The notes under the pieces were generated by a model, which ran no database searches, was not told the DNA's origin, and saw only the letters and a program-made list of their open reading frames with translations. A DNA stretch of 64,000 nt from Sympetrum striolatum (lineage: Eukaryota; Arthropoda; Insecta; Odonata; Libellulidae), in NCBI GenBank assembly GCA_947579665.1, contig OX388350.1, positions 84,897,152-84,961,151 on the forward strand. The letters are read 5' to 3'. Below are positions 1-10,790 of this stretch, piece by piece. Positions within the stretch are counted from its first letter, which is position 1. Each line of letters begins with the position of its first letter. Made by a program: the position numbers and the translations under genes.

Positions 1-560
1 TCTCTTTTCACCTTTTCTAAAACTTAGTAGAACTATATCCGTTCATTCTGTTTGCCATATTCTTCTATATTCTCTAGCTGTTCTTCATTTTATCCTTTTT
101 TCTTGCATATCCTATTTGCTTCCTTCCTCATTTCTTGGTATCTTTCAGTGTTCATTCTGGTTTCTTTACTTATCATCCTTTCTCTAGCTTTATTCTTCTC
201 CTGTTAATTTGGGCACACTCGTTGTCAAACCAATCAGCATGTATTTTTCTCTTGTTCTCTCCAATTGTTTCTTCCACAGCTTCTTTGTTTGCTTTCCCTA
301 TATTTTCCCGTCCTTTTTCTATGTTTATTTTATAAGTTTTTTCATCGGCTGTTGGTTTGCATTTTACTAGCTAATCCTTTTTGGTTTTGCTTCGTGACTT
401 CCTTGTCTTCATTTCACTAATCTGTGTCCCATATTCTCTTAACCATCTCTGGACCTTTTTCTGTTTTAATTATTCTCTCCCTTACTCTTGCTTTAAATAG
501 TCAATGATCCGTGTTACAGTTTGGCCCTTTCCAGATTCATATGTGTATATCTGATTATTA
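1..560 (-). pseudogene. Decayed non-LTR retrotransposon fragment (endonuclease-RT linker region)
   Basis: Read on the minus strand, pieces in different frames look like the region between the AP-endonuclease and reverse transcriptase of RTE/jockey-like LINEs. One piece around 180-300 contains the typical W-F-D-x-E-C motif (WFDNEC, about 217-237) after a lysine/glutamate-rich helix. Another, around 75-180, reads as the basic helix with YQEMRKEAN. A third, around 400-530, reads as the end of the endonuclease domain. Stops and frameshifts separate them, so the fragment is dead. The element presumably continues left of the window. Family assignment is by recall of motif style and is uncertain; the coding nature of the fragment is fairly clear. 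Confidence 0.6.
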
Positions 561-620
561 TCCATTATTCCTCATCTTTCGCAGCTTCTCCTCGGCTGAG
601 AGTTCGCTTGAAATTGCGTC

Positions 621-2159
621 ACTCCCTGCAACGTCTACGTAATTATTCTTCGATCACTTCTTCTATTAATAAGATTTTGTAAAAATAATTGTATGACATT
701 TTTTACCATTTATAGCTCTTCGAAGCTCTGTTCAAACCGATGATTATTGAAGACTGAGAAACTTCACCTCTCTGAATTCCACCACTCTGCCCGAAAGGCA
801 TGCGCAACGCATGTTGAAAGGGAAAGAGGAAGCGCAAGTTGAAAGGGAAGAGGAAAGCGCACAATTGTGGACATAGCGTTAGTCACATATTAAATCTAAC
901 CCTCTTTAGTACTACAAAGGGCGTAATAAATGTGATATCTTTGAAAGAACTGGTGAATTTTGGGATAATCTGTGTATATTCGCATTTGTGTATACGCACT
1001 TTACCATATACTTTTCAATTATATTGTTGTATATATTTCTCCAAGCGTCAGATCGTATTAGACTTCACTACACAGACACTTGATAGACTTAGACCTTTCT
1101 GAGTAAAATCCACGTTTTGATTGTATTCTGATTGCATTTATTGCATTTAAATGTTTCCCATAGCAAATCAATTCTTATATGAATCAATTTCACGCATATA
1201 TTTTTAAAGTGGATACATAAATTCCAGGTTTCGAAAACCGGTACCTCATAAAGAGACTTTTGCACGTATAGATTTGCTCATTGAATTCTAATGAAGTGAT
1301 TAAAATAACAGGAAGAAGCATTAACCCAGATGTCCTAAATATTCAGTGTGAAATGGTGCCGATGTATTCTGGCACCCTGGGTTATTTGGTCACCAAATCT
1401 GACTCGGAGACAAAAAATGGAAAGAAAGCGACCGGTAGTTGAATACTCTACTTTCGCCTCTCTTTCTTTGGAATTCGGTTTCACTTTTCCCGTGGGCGGG
1501 TCTCCCCTTTCATTTGTCACTGCTTCTTTCGGAAGAGCACGCGACGCCTCTTCCAAGGACGCAATAATGACCATTTTGGCATTGTTGCGTGCGTTCGCCC
1601 GAGTGGCCATTGTTGCGTGCACAAGTCAGATAACGCCCTCTGCGTTGTTGCGAACCGCCCATTCTTGCGTCGAATCCGAGAATGTCCTGGAGGAGCTACG
1701 TCACTAATAAAGTCAGGTATTGTTTTAAAGTGATGCTGATTATGACGCTGGGGAACCCACAATTAGATCTCGATCACTTCCCGCGTAACCATTTGCAGAA
1801 AGGTCTCTTAAATAAGACTCGGAATTCGCCGAGTAAGCAGGTCGATTAAGGCGCAACTTGAAGAAAGTCAGGGGAAATATGTTTTAGCGGATAACCACTT
1901 TCACGAAGAAGCAAATCTTATCAACTAAACGCAACGCACCGGACACTTCTAATTTCAATACTCACTCCTGGTTTTCTTAAAACTGGGACATGTTAACAAA
2001 ATGGCGTGCGCGTCTTGTTATATCTCATTTAAAAAATGTATATCCATTTATTATGCTTCGATGATGCTCTCTCCAGCATCATTTTATGACTAAAAGCTAT
2101 AGGGTGGAAATTACGTGTGGCTACTTAAACAATACATATATATAAGAATTAAGATATTT
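621..2159. other. No gene recognised; GC-richer patch and small palindromes
   Basis: I see no supported gene. At 799-813 there is a spaced palindrome, CATGCG-CAA-CGCATG, followed at about 812-862 by a 25-bp unit repeated twice in tandem (GTTGAAAGGGAA-GAGGAA-GCGC). A GC-richer patch at 1340-1710 holds opposed open frames of 95 and 119 codons, but neither resembles a known protein. It also contains repeated GTTGCGTGC-like words and a perfect palindrome ATTTGGT-C-ACCAAAT at 1384-1398. It may be a regulatory patch or an old repeat. Confidence 0.4.
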
Positions 2160-3560
2160 TGACTTGAAAATTTAATTATTTTCAGCGGAATTTTATCCTA
2201 TCGAGAGGTCCTTCGCTTTTTTAAGTATGAATATATTAAATTCAGTCGAACAAGCTCATCTTTGGAGCAAAAATCAAACGATATAGATGCAAATATAAAT
2301 TATGATTAGGGAAATCAATTCCTAGTTAGACTAAAAATATTACGATATTTGAGGTAAATATGGATTATATTCGGGGAAATAGGTTTCTGTTAAAAACAGA
2401 CATCCCACGACACAAACATAAAATTATTTGCATCGAAAAAAATTGAGTGAAATCCTTATTAATAATAACAATTTTCAAAATAAATGCCCCTTTGGAAGGG
2501 ACAGTTTTGAAATTACCATTGAATATTTTCAGCCAAATTAATTCCATTCATTAGAGAAAATGTAATCTTTTTGATGTAGAAATTATATTCAGTGACATAA
2601 AAATTGAACGATGGAGAAAATTTCACGATGTTTTGCATAAAAAGAGATTTATTCCTGCGAAATATATAACACTTTGAAACGTAATATTGGCGATAATGAC
2701 CTTTTTTGGTTGAAATAAAGATTTCTCTTAGCGAATTTGTCTTCTAGTTGTCTAGCAAAATCGACAATTTGCGATAAAAATCTTTTTTTATCAGCGAAAT
2801 AAAATACAAGCGAGAAAATAAAATCGTGCAATACAATGCAGTACAATATTTAACTATACTGTACTTTCAGTGAAATCTGCTAGCCATGCTACAAAAATCC
2901 GACTATTTGCCGTGAAAAAAGATTATTTTCAGCGAAATTAATTCTTACCGATAACGTAAATCCAAAGTATTTAACTTAAAAATACACAAAGAAAGATATT
3001 CATACCGATAATCTATCGATTTGGCCGAGATGTTGTGGAAAATAAAACAATAATAGGTGCTCATTCTTCATACCGAGACCAAATATCCTAAGAAATAATT
3101 TCAGCGTAATTAGTTCTTACCGAAACCAAATATCAAAATTTTCTTCCTAATCAGTTCTTTTGGGGAGAAAATCCTTTACTTTTCGCCACTAAATAGTTTT
3201 AATTTGATCTAGAAATAGATTTTTTCTTCAAAACTAAATACAATCCTACAATTTTTACGTAAAAAGTTTATTTTCAGCGAAACTATTTATGGATCCTTAA
3301 ATCAAAAAAATTGATGGCAAACTATTCATCTACATTACAAGAAAATCACATACAATTGACCTAAATATGGATTATAATCTGATAAATAAGTTCCAATCGA
3401 GAAAACATTTCGATGAATTTAACGGATGCATTGATTATTTTCAGCAAGATTTTTTTCTATCGGGTCCAAAAATTAAACATACATTTATTTAAAAACAATT
3501 GAGTTATTTTCTGCGAAAACTATACCAGTTGTAAGAATATTCAGTTGCAATTCAAATTCC
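2160..3560. repeat. Degenerate minisatellite-like repeat array
   Basis: A motif close to GATTATTTTCAGCGAAATTA recurs through this 1.4 kb, always in the same orientation. Clear copies lie near 2180, 2520, 2582, 2860, 2920, 3095, 3265, 3430 and 3498. More diverged ones (GATTATATTCGGGGAAAT-like) lie near 2300, 2362 and 3370. Local spacing is often 60-70 bp, with larger gaps near multiples of that. The best copies continue into AATTCTTACCGA. The copies are too diverged to be a recent expansion. No protein is encoded. I infer an old tandem array; a self-dotplot would settle the period. Confidence 0.5.
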
Positions 3561-5514
3561 AAAGTTTACAAATGGCTGCTCTTTTTTTAATTCTGAACAG
3601 GCGCGTTCCCATCCATCAAAATTTTAAGCAGCTTGGTTCAAAACTTGTCAAAGGTCGCGCATAATTATGTCGTCTAGACGCGGAGGTTATGCAACATCCA
3701 ACTTAATGGAGGTACTAAAAGGTTTGTAACGAGCACTACCTCACTTTAGCATTTCCGATAAACTTGTTCGCAGGGGCCAACTCAGTTTGGTATCTTTAGC
3801 GAATAGAAACTAAAGCCATAAAATACCACCCAAGGAGCCCTCATTAAGAACACGAGGAATGGAAATTCGGCCTCTTGAGCATACCTTAGAGGTCGTGTGA
3901 GTATCGCCGTCTGGTGAGTCTTTAAAATAAACGATGAATAAATTTTAACCTTTCCAGAATCATATTTCAGTATCAAATTCTCTTCTATCACAATCAGTGT
4001 CGATAAGTCAATTTTCATGTCATCTGAAATTATTATTTATGACGAAAATTCGAAGTGTAAAGCTCCATATGTTTCTCTGATGGGGTTTATGTCGTAATAT
4101 ATTTGTTCAAGCTTAAATTCTGACGTCTTCTCATAATTATTTCGTCATAGAATTCCCCCGGATTGCGACCCATATTCCGTGTTTTATGATGCTGTATCCC
4201 AAAGCGAGATCACGTTCCAAGGTTATAAATTATTTCTGAGAAAACCGGAACTGTTTCCTGAAGATATTTCATGATTATTGCGAAAACTTGGTAGTCATAA
4301 TTAAAACTGCGTCATACACAAGCGATGGTATGATGGATTTGTACATATTATTAATTGCAAAGAAATTACAGGTTACAGATGCTGTGAGTGGAAAATCATC
4401 GCTGTCTCATAATCTTTACGCGAGTCGCTTTAAAAATTTCCGGCGCAGAATTTGGGCCGCAGTCGGCAAAACCGCATTTATTCAAACTTCGTCGAATCTG
4501 AAAACAAGTTCGTGAATTTTAGACCACATTAATATTTAAAAAAAGGAAAACATTAAGTGAGAAATAAGTTACATTAGTACTTTATAGGGAGCAAAAGACA
4601 AAAAATTCCGGGAAAACGAGGTGAAAATCAAATAATATTTTGCGGCATACGAAGACCTTCTTCACCGTTGGAAATCTGTGGTCTAGAAGAAGGATTATTT
4701 CCGGGTCCCAGTTTCACTATTATGTAGAATGAGACGAGTGGATTAAGGCGCTAGTATTTTCGTTCGTGAATTGATTTTGGTGGGCGTGACATTCGTGATT
4801 TAGGGCAACACCTCAGGAGAGAATGGCGGCGAGAGTGCACCCGTTGCCGACGAACGACTTTTCAGCAGTCTTTTGTTTTCTTTCTGACTTATCTCCTTTC
4901 TCACCGGATGTGGGCTTATGAATATATGTTTTAACACGCTTCGTCCCACGCGCCGATGTCAAGCAGCAGTTCTTCGCTATACAGATTGCTCTGTCAGGTC
5001 GGTTCTTTTTTGCTTTGAAATCCCCCATTTTAAGGTGTAACTAAAATAGAGTTGGTCGAATATTTAGATCACTATAAGTGATTAGAGACGGGGACTTGAC
5101 CTTTTGGATAGAATTTTGGACTCGTTTCTAGAAGCCAAGGAAATCATGTGCTAAACCGATATTGCGTGAAGATTTTTCTTCTGGATTACAGACTTTACGT
5201 TGAAATCACGCAATTTTTTATAGAAAATGTGAGAATTCCGTAACAAATTATACTTTTCAACTCAACGACTGGACCAAACATTCTATTTATGGAGTTGTTG
5301 TACTTGCTTGGAGTCTTCGAAAGATAGAGAATGGCTTTATTGAGAATAAATTTTGAGTAACTTTTTCCTATTTAGGATTCTGGACATTAACGCTTTAGTT
5401 TCCCAAATCTTACTGTTTAGCTTCTTCAATCTGCCGATGGTTAGCGTATTTTGTATAATCGTTATCCTTAAATTCGATGTTAGTGAAACAAGATCAAGAA
5501 AATAGTTATATAGG
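3561..5514. other. No gene recognised
   Basis: AT-rich unique-looking sequence. Short open frames at 3782-4018 (minus) and 4288-4515 (plus) have no recognisable domain and no splice context that I trust. A GC-richer patch near 4740-5040 resembles neither an exon nor a repeat I know. Confidence 0.4.
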
Positions 5515-5558
5515 CATATTATAATATGATAATTATGGGTATAGTTTTACCCATAATT
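5515..5558. repeat. Pair of palindromes
   Basis: A perfect 14-nt palindrome, CATATTATAATATG (5515-5528), is followed two bases later by an 11-bp inverted repeat, AATTATGGGTA (531-541) and TACCCATAATT (548-558), with a 6-nt loop. The second stem includes GGGTA/TACCC and is therefore not just AT-rich noise. Function unknown. Confidence 0.55.
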
Positions 5559-8439
5559 TTCTTAGCTCACAAGATTGTTTGAACTTAGCCATAAACATCG
5601 CATTTAAATCAAGGATCACGAGGAAGATTTGACAACCACGTGAGTTGACAAACGCCCTTGAGTCACTTCCGGCATCCGCGTGCTGGAAGTCGAAGACAGA
5701 TCTGCACAGGATATGACTGTCGATCCGACGCTCTCGCATCGTCAGTTTTTTCCATTGGCTCGATTAGTTCGGAAAGAATAGCTACTGCGTTGCCAGGACT
5801 AGCGGTTGCTAGGACGGGAGATGATATCGAGATCGGCGTAGTTGTGCTCCACTTTCAAAAATTCCAGAGGCTCTTCTCTCTCTGCAATACTTTCTAGAAG
5901 GCGACCGAGATTTTAGCACCAAAAGAGTGACCATCCGAGATGGCCGACACCACTTAGTATAAATGCTGGAGATACTGCCGTAAAGTAGAGCATCGAAGGG
6001 AAAGGTTAGATATGGAAACAAATACAACTAGATATGTTGCCATCGGCAACAATACCATTACAAAATATCACGGGTGTACACAGCAACGGGAATAAGAATT
6101 AAATTAACAATTGGGATTGGAATTTCTGAGTCGACGCAATAATGGTGGCAGACTACAATGTCATTGTAAATTTCGATATCGATTAATATATTCGACGTTT
6201 GGAATATGGTTTCAATACCGATTGGTTTTTCGCTGCGAATACATATGAATGCAATTACAGAAATCAATTGCATACAATGTAAAAACATCGAAAGAATGTT
6301 GGAAATGATAAGGTTATGTCTCTCAACAGCAGTGTTTTGAATAAAGCGAACCTCAAATTCCTGTTTGATTCTTATTTTATTTGATAAGATATTAATACAT
6401 TGAGGCAGGATATTTTCCTCATTTCATTTTTAAATTATCTTTATTGTACCTGTGTACCAGTGAACGCATGGCGCCCGTTTTACATTTATTCTGAATACTT
6501 TTCAGATTTGGAAAAAGTAAAAAAATGTACGTCAACCAAAACGACAAATATTTCTCTTTTAAACACTACTCTGATTAGAGGTTTAAAATCTCCAGTAACC
6601 GTTTATGTCGGCGTTTCTCTTCTCATTCTCCGGTATTCCGAGAAAACAAGACAGGCACTTTTTGAGTGCACTCAATACGTATTTCGAATGCGATGCATTC
6701 CTCTTCTGGAGTAAATAGTTTAAACCTCTAATTCCTTAACAGCCGTGTCCCTTTCTGTATACCAATACTCTGAGTGTTGTCGATGACTATTGGAATTGAT
6801 TATTAAAAACAATCACGTCTTCCCTTTGCAACACTACATTTTTGACTGTTATATGTTAAGGGATTGATTGAGGCATATTTTTCACAGTGATGAATTTAAA
6901 TATAAAATGTCTCAATAGAATCGAAGTTTGGCTCTCGGTAAATTAATTTTTTTGTTTGTAATTTAGTATTCTCTTATTTTTATTTTATGCTGCTATTACT
7001 GCAATTAAAAAACGAACATCTAAAATGCATTCAGGTTGATTCATTTTAGTGGGTTGAAACTTTTTCTCTTGAAAACTGATCTTGGATTTTTCTTTATTAT
7101 GGTAAAAATAATACCACCAAAATAAATATCCCTTTTCGCAGATTAGGCTACAAGTCTCTTCCTTTATTAAAAGCTCTTCGACTCCAATGTTTTCTTTAGT
7201 CACCCTTTTGATTTTTACTGTTTGATTTCTCGAATTTTCTGATCCTTCTTAATATCCTCATTTCATATCCATCCTCCTCTATAGCAACAATTTATCGATC
7301 TCAGATGCAGTATTTATTTTCTCTTTAAGCTGTTCTTCTTAACCTTTTCTGCATCCAGCATATGAAACAGTTGAGTCTGCCGTGTTTCCCACAGTAATTT
7401 AATAGCAAAACTATGCCTTTTGATCCCTTGAATTTTCATTCCAAAAAACGAATAAAGTTATTTATATAGGAAATAACTCATTGGTATCAATCCCATAGCA
7501 AGGTTGCGATATATTACAATGGAAAGTCATGATCAAAGGCTAAGCTGGAATTATTTTCTTGAATTGCATTTGTTGATTACCCCGATATCCTTCCCATATC
7601 CTCATTCCATATTATTCTATCGCACAAGGATGTGGAATATTTCATTTGAAAGCCATTATCAAGGAAAATTCTGCAGCTAATTTAGAAAAAGGCGGTTAGA
7701 ATTTAATGAGATCGAAAAATTTATAGACCGGATGTGTCGCAATCCTAAAAATATGCTTCCATCAGTCCTGAGAAGTTAGTTTTTACAGTTCCCACATCGA
7801 ACGTTGTCATGGTTACTGAATGAAAGTAGTTTTCCTTGGATATTAGGCATTTTAACCCCATTATCTTTCTTTTATTGCAAAATCAATGAAACGAGTTAAA
7901 GGTTGAGCAAAATTAAAAAATCATGAAATAAGAGTAAATTATCAAAGGGAAGGGGTCAAACTGTTTCCCAGAAGGAGAATTTATTACTACAAAGAGAAAG
8001 GCGGTTTTAATTAGCGGTCGCTTAGCAATGGCTAACTTAAATCAATAGTTATTGATCAAAACAGGAGTGAATCATGCTCTGATACGAGAAAGCAACGCTT
8101 TAAAATGGAAAAGACAAATGTCCTATCATGAAAGATAGAGGTATTAGTAGAAATCGATCGAAGGAAATTGCACTGAAGAATTTCTGCATTTCTGCTATAA
8201 GAAAACTAATTTCGATTCCATGGGAGTTGCGGGCGTGGAAAACACGTGAAGGGGTTGATTTATCCTCCCCAAAGAAATCAACTATTTGAGAAAGGTGTGC
8301 ATGCTCCAATGCGGGACAGTTCTCTCCATTCTTCCAGTATTGGGGAAAATATAGTCAATGTCCTAGCATCTTCGCGTACACATAATTACTTTTGGTCGTT
8401 TTTTCATCAGGCTATTATAGATGCTAATAGGGATGAATG
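5559..8439. other. No gene recognised
   Basis: AT-rich sequence with a GC-richer patch at about 5640-5960. The frames there (5658-5897 plus; 5809-6027 minus) show no known domain. A 104-codon plus-strand frame at 6400-6714 has no motif I recognise. I see no tRNA, repeat or promoter that I would defend. Confidence 0.4.
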
Positions 8440-8505
8440 AATAATGGTGGTATATTACACACCCTGCCATACGCCTCTGGAGGCTCGCGGTATCTAAATC
8501 TACAC
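8440..8505 (-). repeat. SINE-tail repeat copy
   Basis: This stretch carries CACACCCTGCCATACGCCTC on the plus strand with a TCTAAATCTA flank. It matches the copy at 20492-20570 almost base for base and matches more loosely the 3' part of the SINE at 10480-10715. In sense orientation it is on the minus strand and contains the hairpin-forming GCCTCCAGAGGC followed by GGCAGGGTGTGTAATA. It is a decayed tail-only copy. Confidence 0.6.
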
Positions 8506-9080
8506 CCAAGTGAGATGGTTATGCAGAGAGTGACTCCAGCGTTTAACTTTCTCCAGACATTGCCTAGCAACAAGTAGTCGGTTTATAATTGTTGATATAA
8601 AACAGCTAATCGACGAACATTTTTCTGTCGCAGTATCTCCTTATGAACAGTTTATTGATCATCGGAGATTGATTAGCAACACATTGTCGAAAATTAGTGA
8701 TCCTCTGCAGCGTATCCAGTCCACACTTGGGATTTAGTCTATTTCATTCTTTTCATTTAAAATTAAAATCAAATGGAATGCCGTTGATTACCGAATTTTG
8801 GATTCGCCAATCTTATTTTTGCAACCTGATCTCGCGATTTCTGAGGAAAACTTTGGTTTTATTTCAAACTATCCGTGAGACATTATTCTTTTAATTTTTC
8901 CATTTGGACCAGCATTGTTGCATCTGATTACGTAGCAGGAAATGAAGCTCGTAGAGTTATTCCTTCGTTCTCTTTAGTTCATCTTCGTTATGTCGATAGC
9001 GTGGACGTATACTGCGCCAACCCCCTACCACATTCCCCGTAGTTGCAGTTTTCTAGCGTGGATTACGTTAAGAGAGACGC
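8506..9080. other. No gene recognised
   Basis: AT-rich sequence. One 65-codon plus-strand frame at 8697-8894 shows no domain. I see nothing else in it. Confidence 0.4.
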
Positions 9081-9360
9081 TTCTACTCCTACACATTATT
9101 CGCCGAAATTTCCGTAATACTTCGGTAATCAGCAGGGGGAGGTTGTCTTAAAACGTCTGCATACTCCTCCCAGTCTTTAGGCTCGGTATATTTTAGTCCA
9201 CCCCATCCTCTCATTCCGTGCACCACGAATGCACGCCCACGAATAGCAATCCAACCTTGTCTTGCCAAAACATCGCCCATGAGGGGGGTCGGTCATCGGC
9301 CCAGGCATCTCGAGAATCTCCTCGGAAGTCGTTCTCCCCCGCAGAGAGCAACCATATTAA
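9081..9360 (-). other. GC-rich orphan open frame, unrecognised
   Basis: A GC-rich island in AT-rich surroundings. On the minus strand a 63-codon frame (9089-9280) has tryptophan/glycine/proline-rich protein-like composition, for example WGGLKYTEPKDWEEYADVLR. Upstream the frame continues after one stop with plausible composition. I do not recognise a family, and there are no convincing splice sites. It could be a remnant of a transposon ORF or of a host exon. The plus-strand frame over the same bases looks less protein-like. Confidence 0.3.
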
Positions 9361-10479
9361 ATTAAAACTTTCGATTCATTTTTATATTATTCTATATATT
9401 ATATCCTTATATGTTTTATTTGACAAGCAATACATTATCGAGCATTGACCCCTTAAGAGGCGAAACTTCATAGATATCGATAAATTGCTGATACTCGCTC
9501 ATAAACACAGGGTGCGTCAGAGGATGAGAAGGAGGTGTTGGTGGATATCCCTTCCGTTGGGAGTATCCACCCTCCCTTTCGCCTCTCCCTTCTGAAACAA
9601 TGACCGGTCGCCGTAACTCATCCCCGCGAACCACATGCCCTCAAGGTCTTCAGTGCGGCCTTGGATGCTGCAGCGCAAGGAATAGGCGTGTCATTAGATT
9701 ATCTCACTCTGGTATGTGGAAGATCTACCGGTAAGTTATTCATCAGCGTTGAGCATACCTGAGCGCCTTGCGTGATATGTGGAAAGAAATGCCTCTTGGA
9801 TACGTAGGGTGACTCTCTGGTCGGTTGAGGTAATGGGGGCGGCTCTTCAAACGATAATCACGGACGTGCGGTTACAAAGAGTGCTAACCTGAGGATCTCT
9901 TCCTTTGGCCTTGCTATTTTTATTCTTGAGATTGTGTTAAAGGGTGAACCAGCATGCCAATCGCAAGACGATCGTAACCAGCATCCTTTTGAAATAGAAT
10001 GAGGCCAGTTCGTACATTAGCCTTTTACTCAAGAAATGGTTATTATTACAATGGCTGCTGTTCCTCAAAAGTAACTGACATTTTTCTTGAGAAAATTTAA
10101 AATATAGCGGAATAACATCAAATGAAACTTCTTAAATGCAAACTTCGAAGCAAACGTGTAGCAGTGAACTCTCAAGCGAAAGCGCAGCGCAAGGCGATAC
10201 GTTTTGTTAAAAATGCTGCGATAAAAAAGGCAAGAGTTGCAAAAATGCTCTCAGACGCAGGTCGGGATTTGCGATGAAAGGAGATTAGGTTGCGATTGCT
10301 CGATGCATTTAGAGAAAGTGCATTAGCTGAACCGGTATCGTGCAAGCCCCTTGCTTTTTCAACCTATCAGATAATGAGCGTAAATTAAAAGAAATAAATG
10401 ATGGGACAAACTCATTTAAATAATCCATTCTTTCTCCAATCTGCAGTAATATCAGAGAAAAAACGTTGTTTACACTATT
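9361..10479. other. No gene recognised
   Basis: Mixed-composition DNA, GC-richer around 9530-9900. Open frames are short and without motifs. No repeat shared with the rest of the window was noticed. Confidence 0.4.
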
Positions 10480-10715
10480 GGAGTATACACCCCCTGCCAC
10501 AAGCCGAAAGGCGGCTCATAATAATGTAGATGTAAAAATGAAAAGCATCATCAAAATACAAGGAAAGGGTTGAGGTTACTTTGCACATAAGGGCGTGCAC
10601 CCAGGAAAATTCCCAAGGAAAAACGAACTTGAAAAAAGTCTGAGAGGACCTGGAATCGAACCCGGGATCTTCTTCTATCCGGGAGGCTGCCTTAACCATC
10701 TGCTACCCGGCCAGA
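10480..10715 (-). mobile_element. tRNA-derived SINE
   Basis: On the minus strand the element starts with a tRNA-like head. A box-A-like GTAGCAGATGG (10696-10706) is followed by a box B, GGTTCGATTCC (10652-10662), spaced as in a tRNA gene, so it could be transcribed by RNA polymerase III. A body of about 110 bp follows, then a 3' tail containing GAGCCGCC-TTTC-GGCTTGTGGC and AGGGGGTGTATACTCC. That tail recurs alone at 8440, 20492 and probably 27185. The cloverleaf is not clean enough for a functional tRNA. SINEs borrow LINE 3' ends for mobilisation, and the tail may play that part; the partner LINE was not identified. Confidence 0.65.
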
Positions 10716-10790
10716 ACAAGGTTAAGGCAGCCTCCTGAATAGAGTCAGATAGTCATACTTTTTTCAAGTCCGTTTTTCCTTGGGAATCAT
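10716..10790 (+). mobile_element. Inverted, truncated second SINE copy
   Basis: Immediately beside the SINE head lies a second, shorter piece of the same element in opposite orientation. GGTTAAGGCAGCCTCC (10720-10735) is the perfect complement of 10682-10697. Further on, CTTTTTTCAAGTC and GTTTTTCCTTGGGAAT match the body of the first copy. The box-B segment is missing. The two pieces form a foldback with a 16-bp perfect inner stem and a 22-nt loop. Confidence 0.65.

Noticed and set aside
1335..1707. Overlapping 95- and 119-codon frames in the GC-rich patch.
   Set aside because: Open on both strands through composition; neither has a domain, and repeated words suggest non-coding DNA.
7800..7825. 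RFX/X-box-like motifs (GTTGTCATGGTTAC here, GCCATGGTAAC near 43050).
   Set aside because: Each fails the consensus at an important position and neither is near a supported promoter.
10630..10710. Functional tRNA gene.
   Set aside because: Box A and box B are present, but the stems do not make a clean cloverleaf and the sequence continues into a repeated tail, so it is a SINE head.
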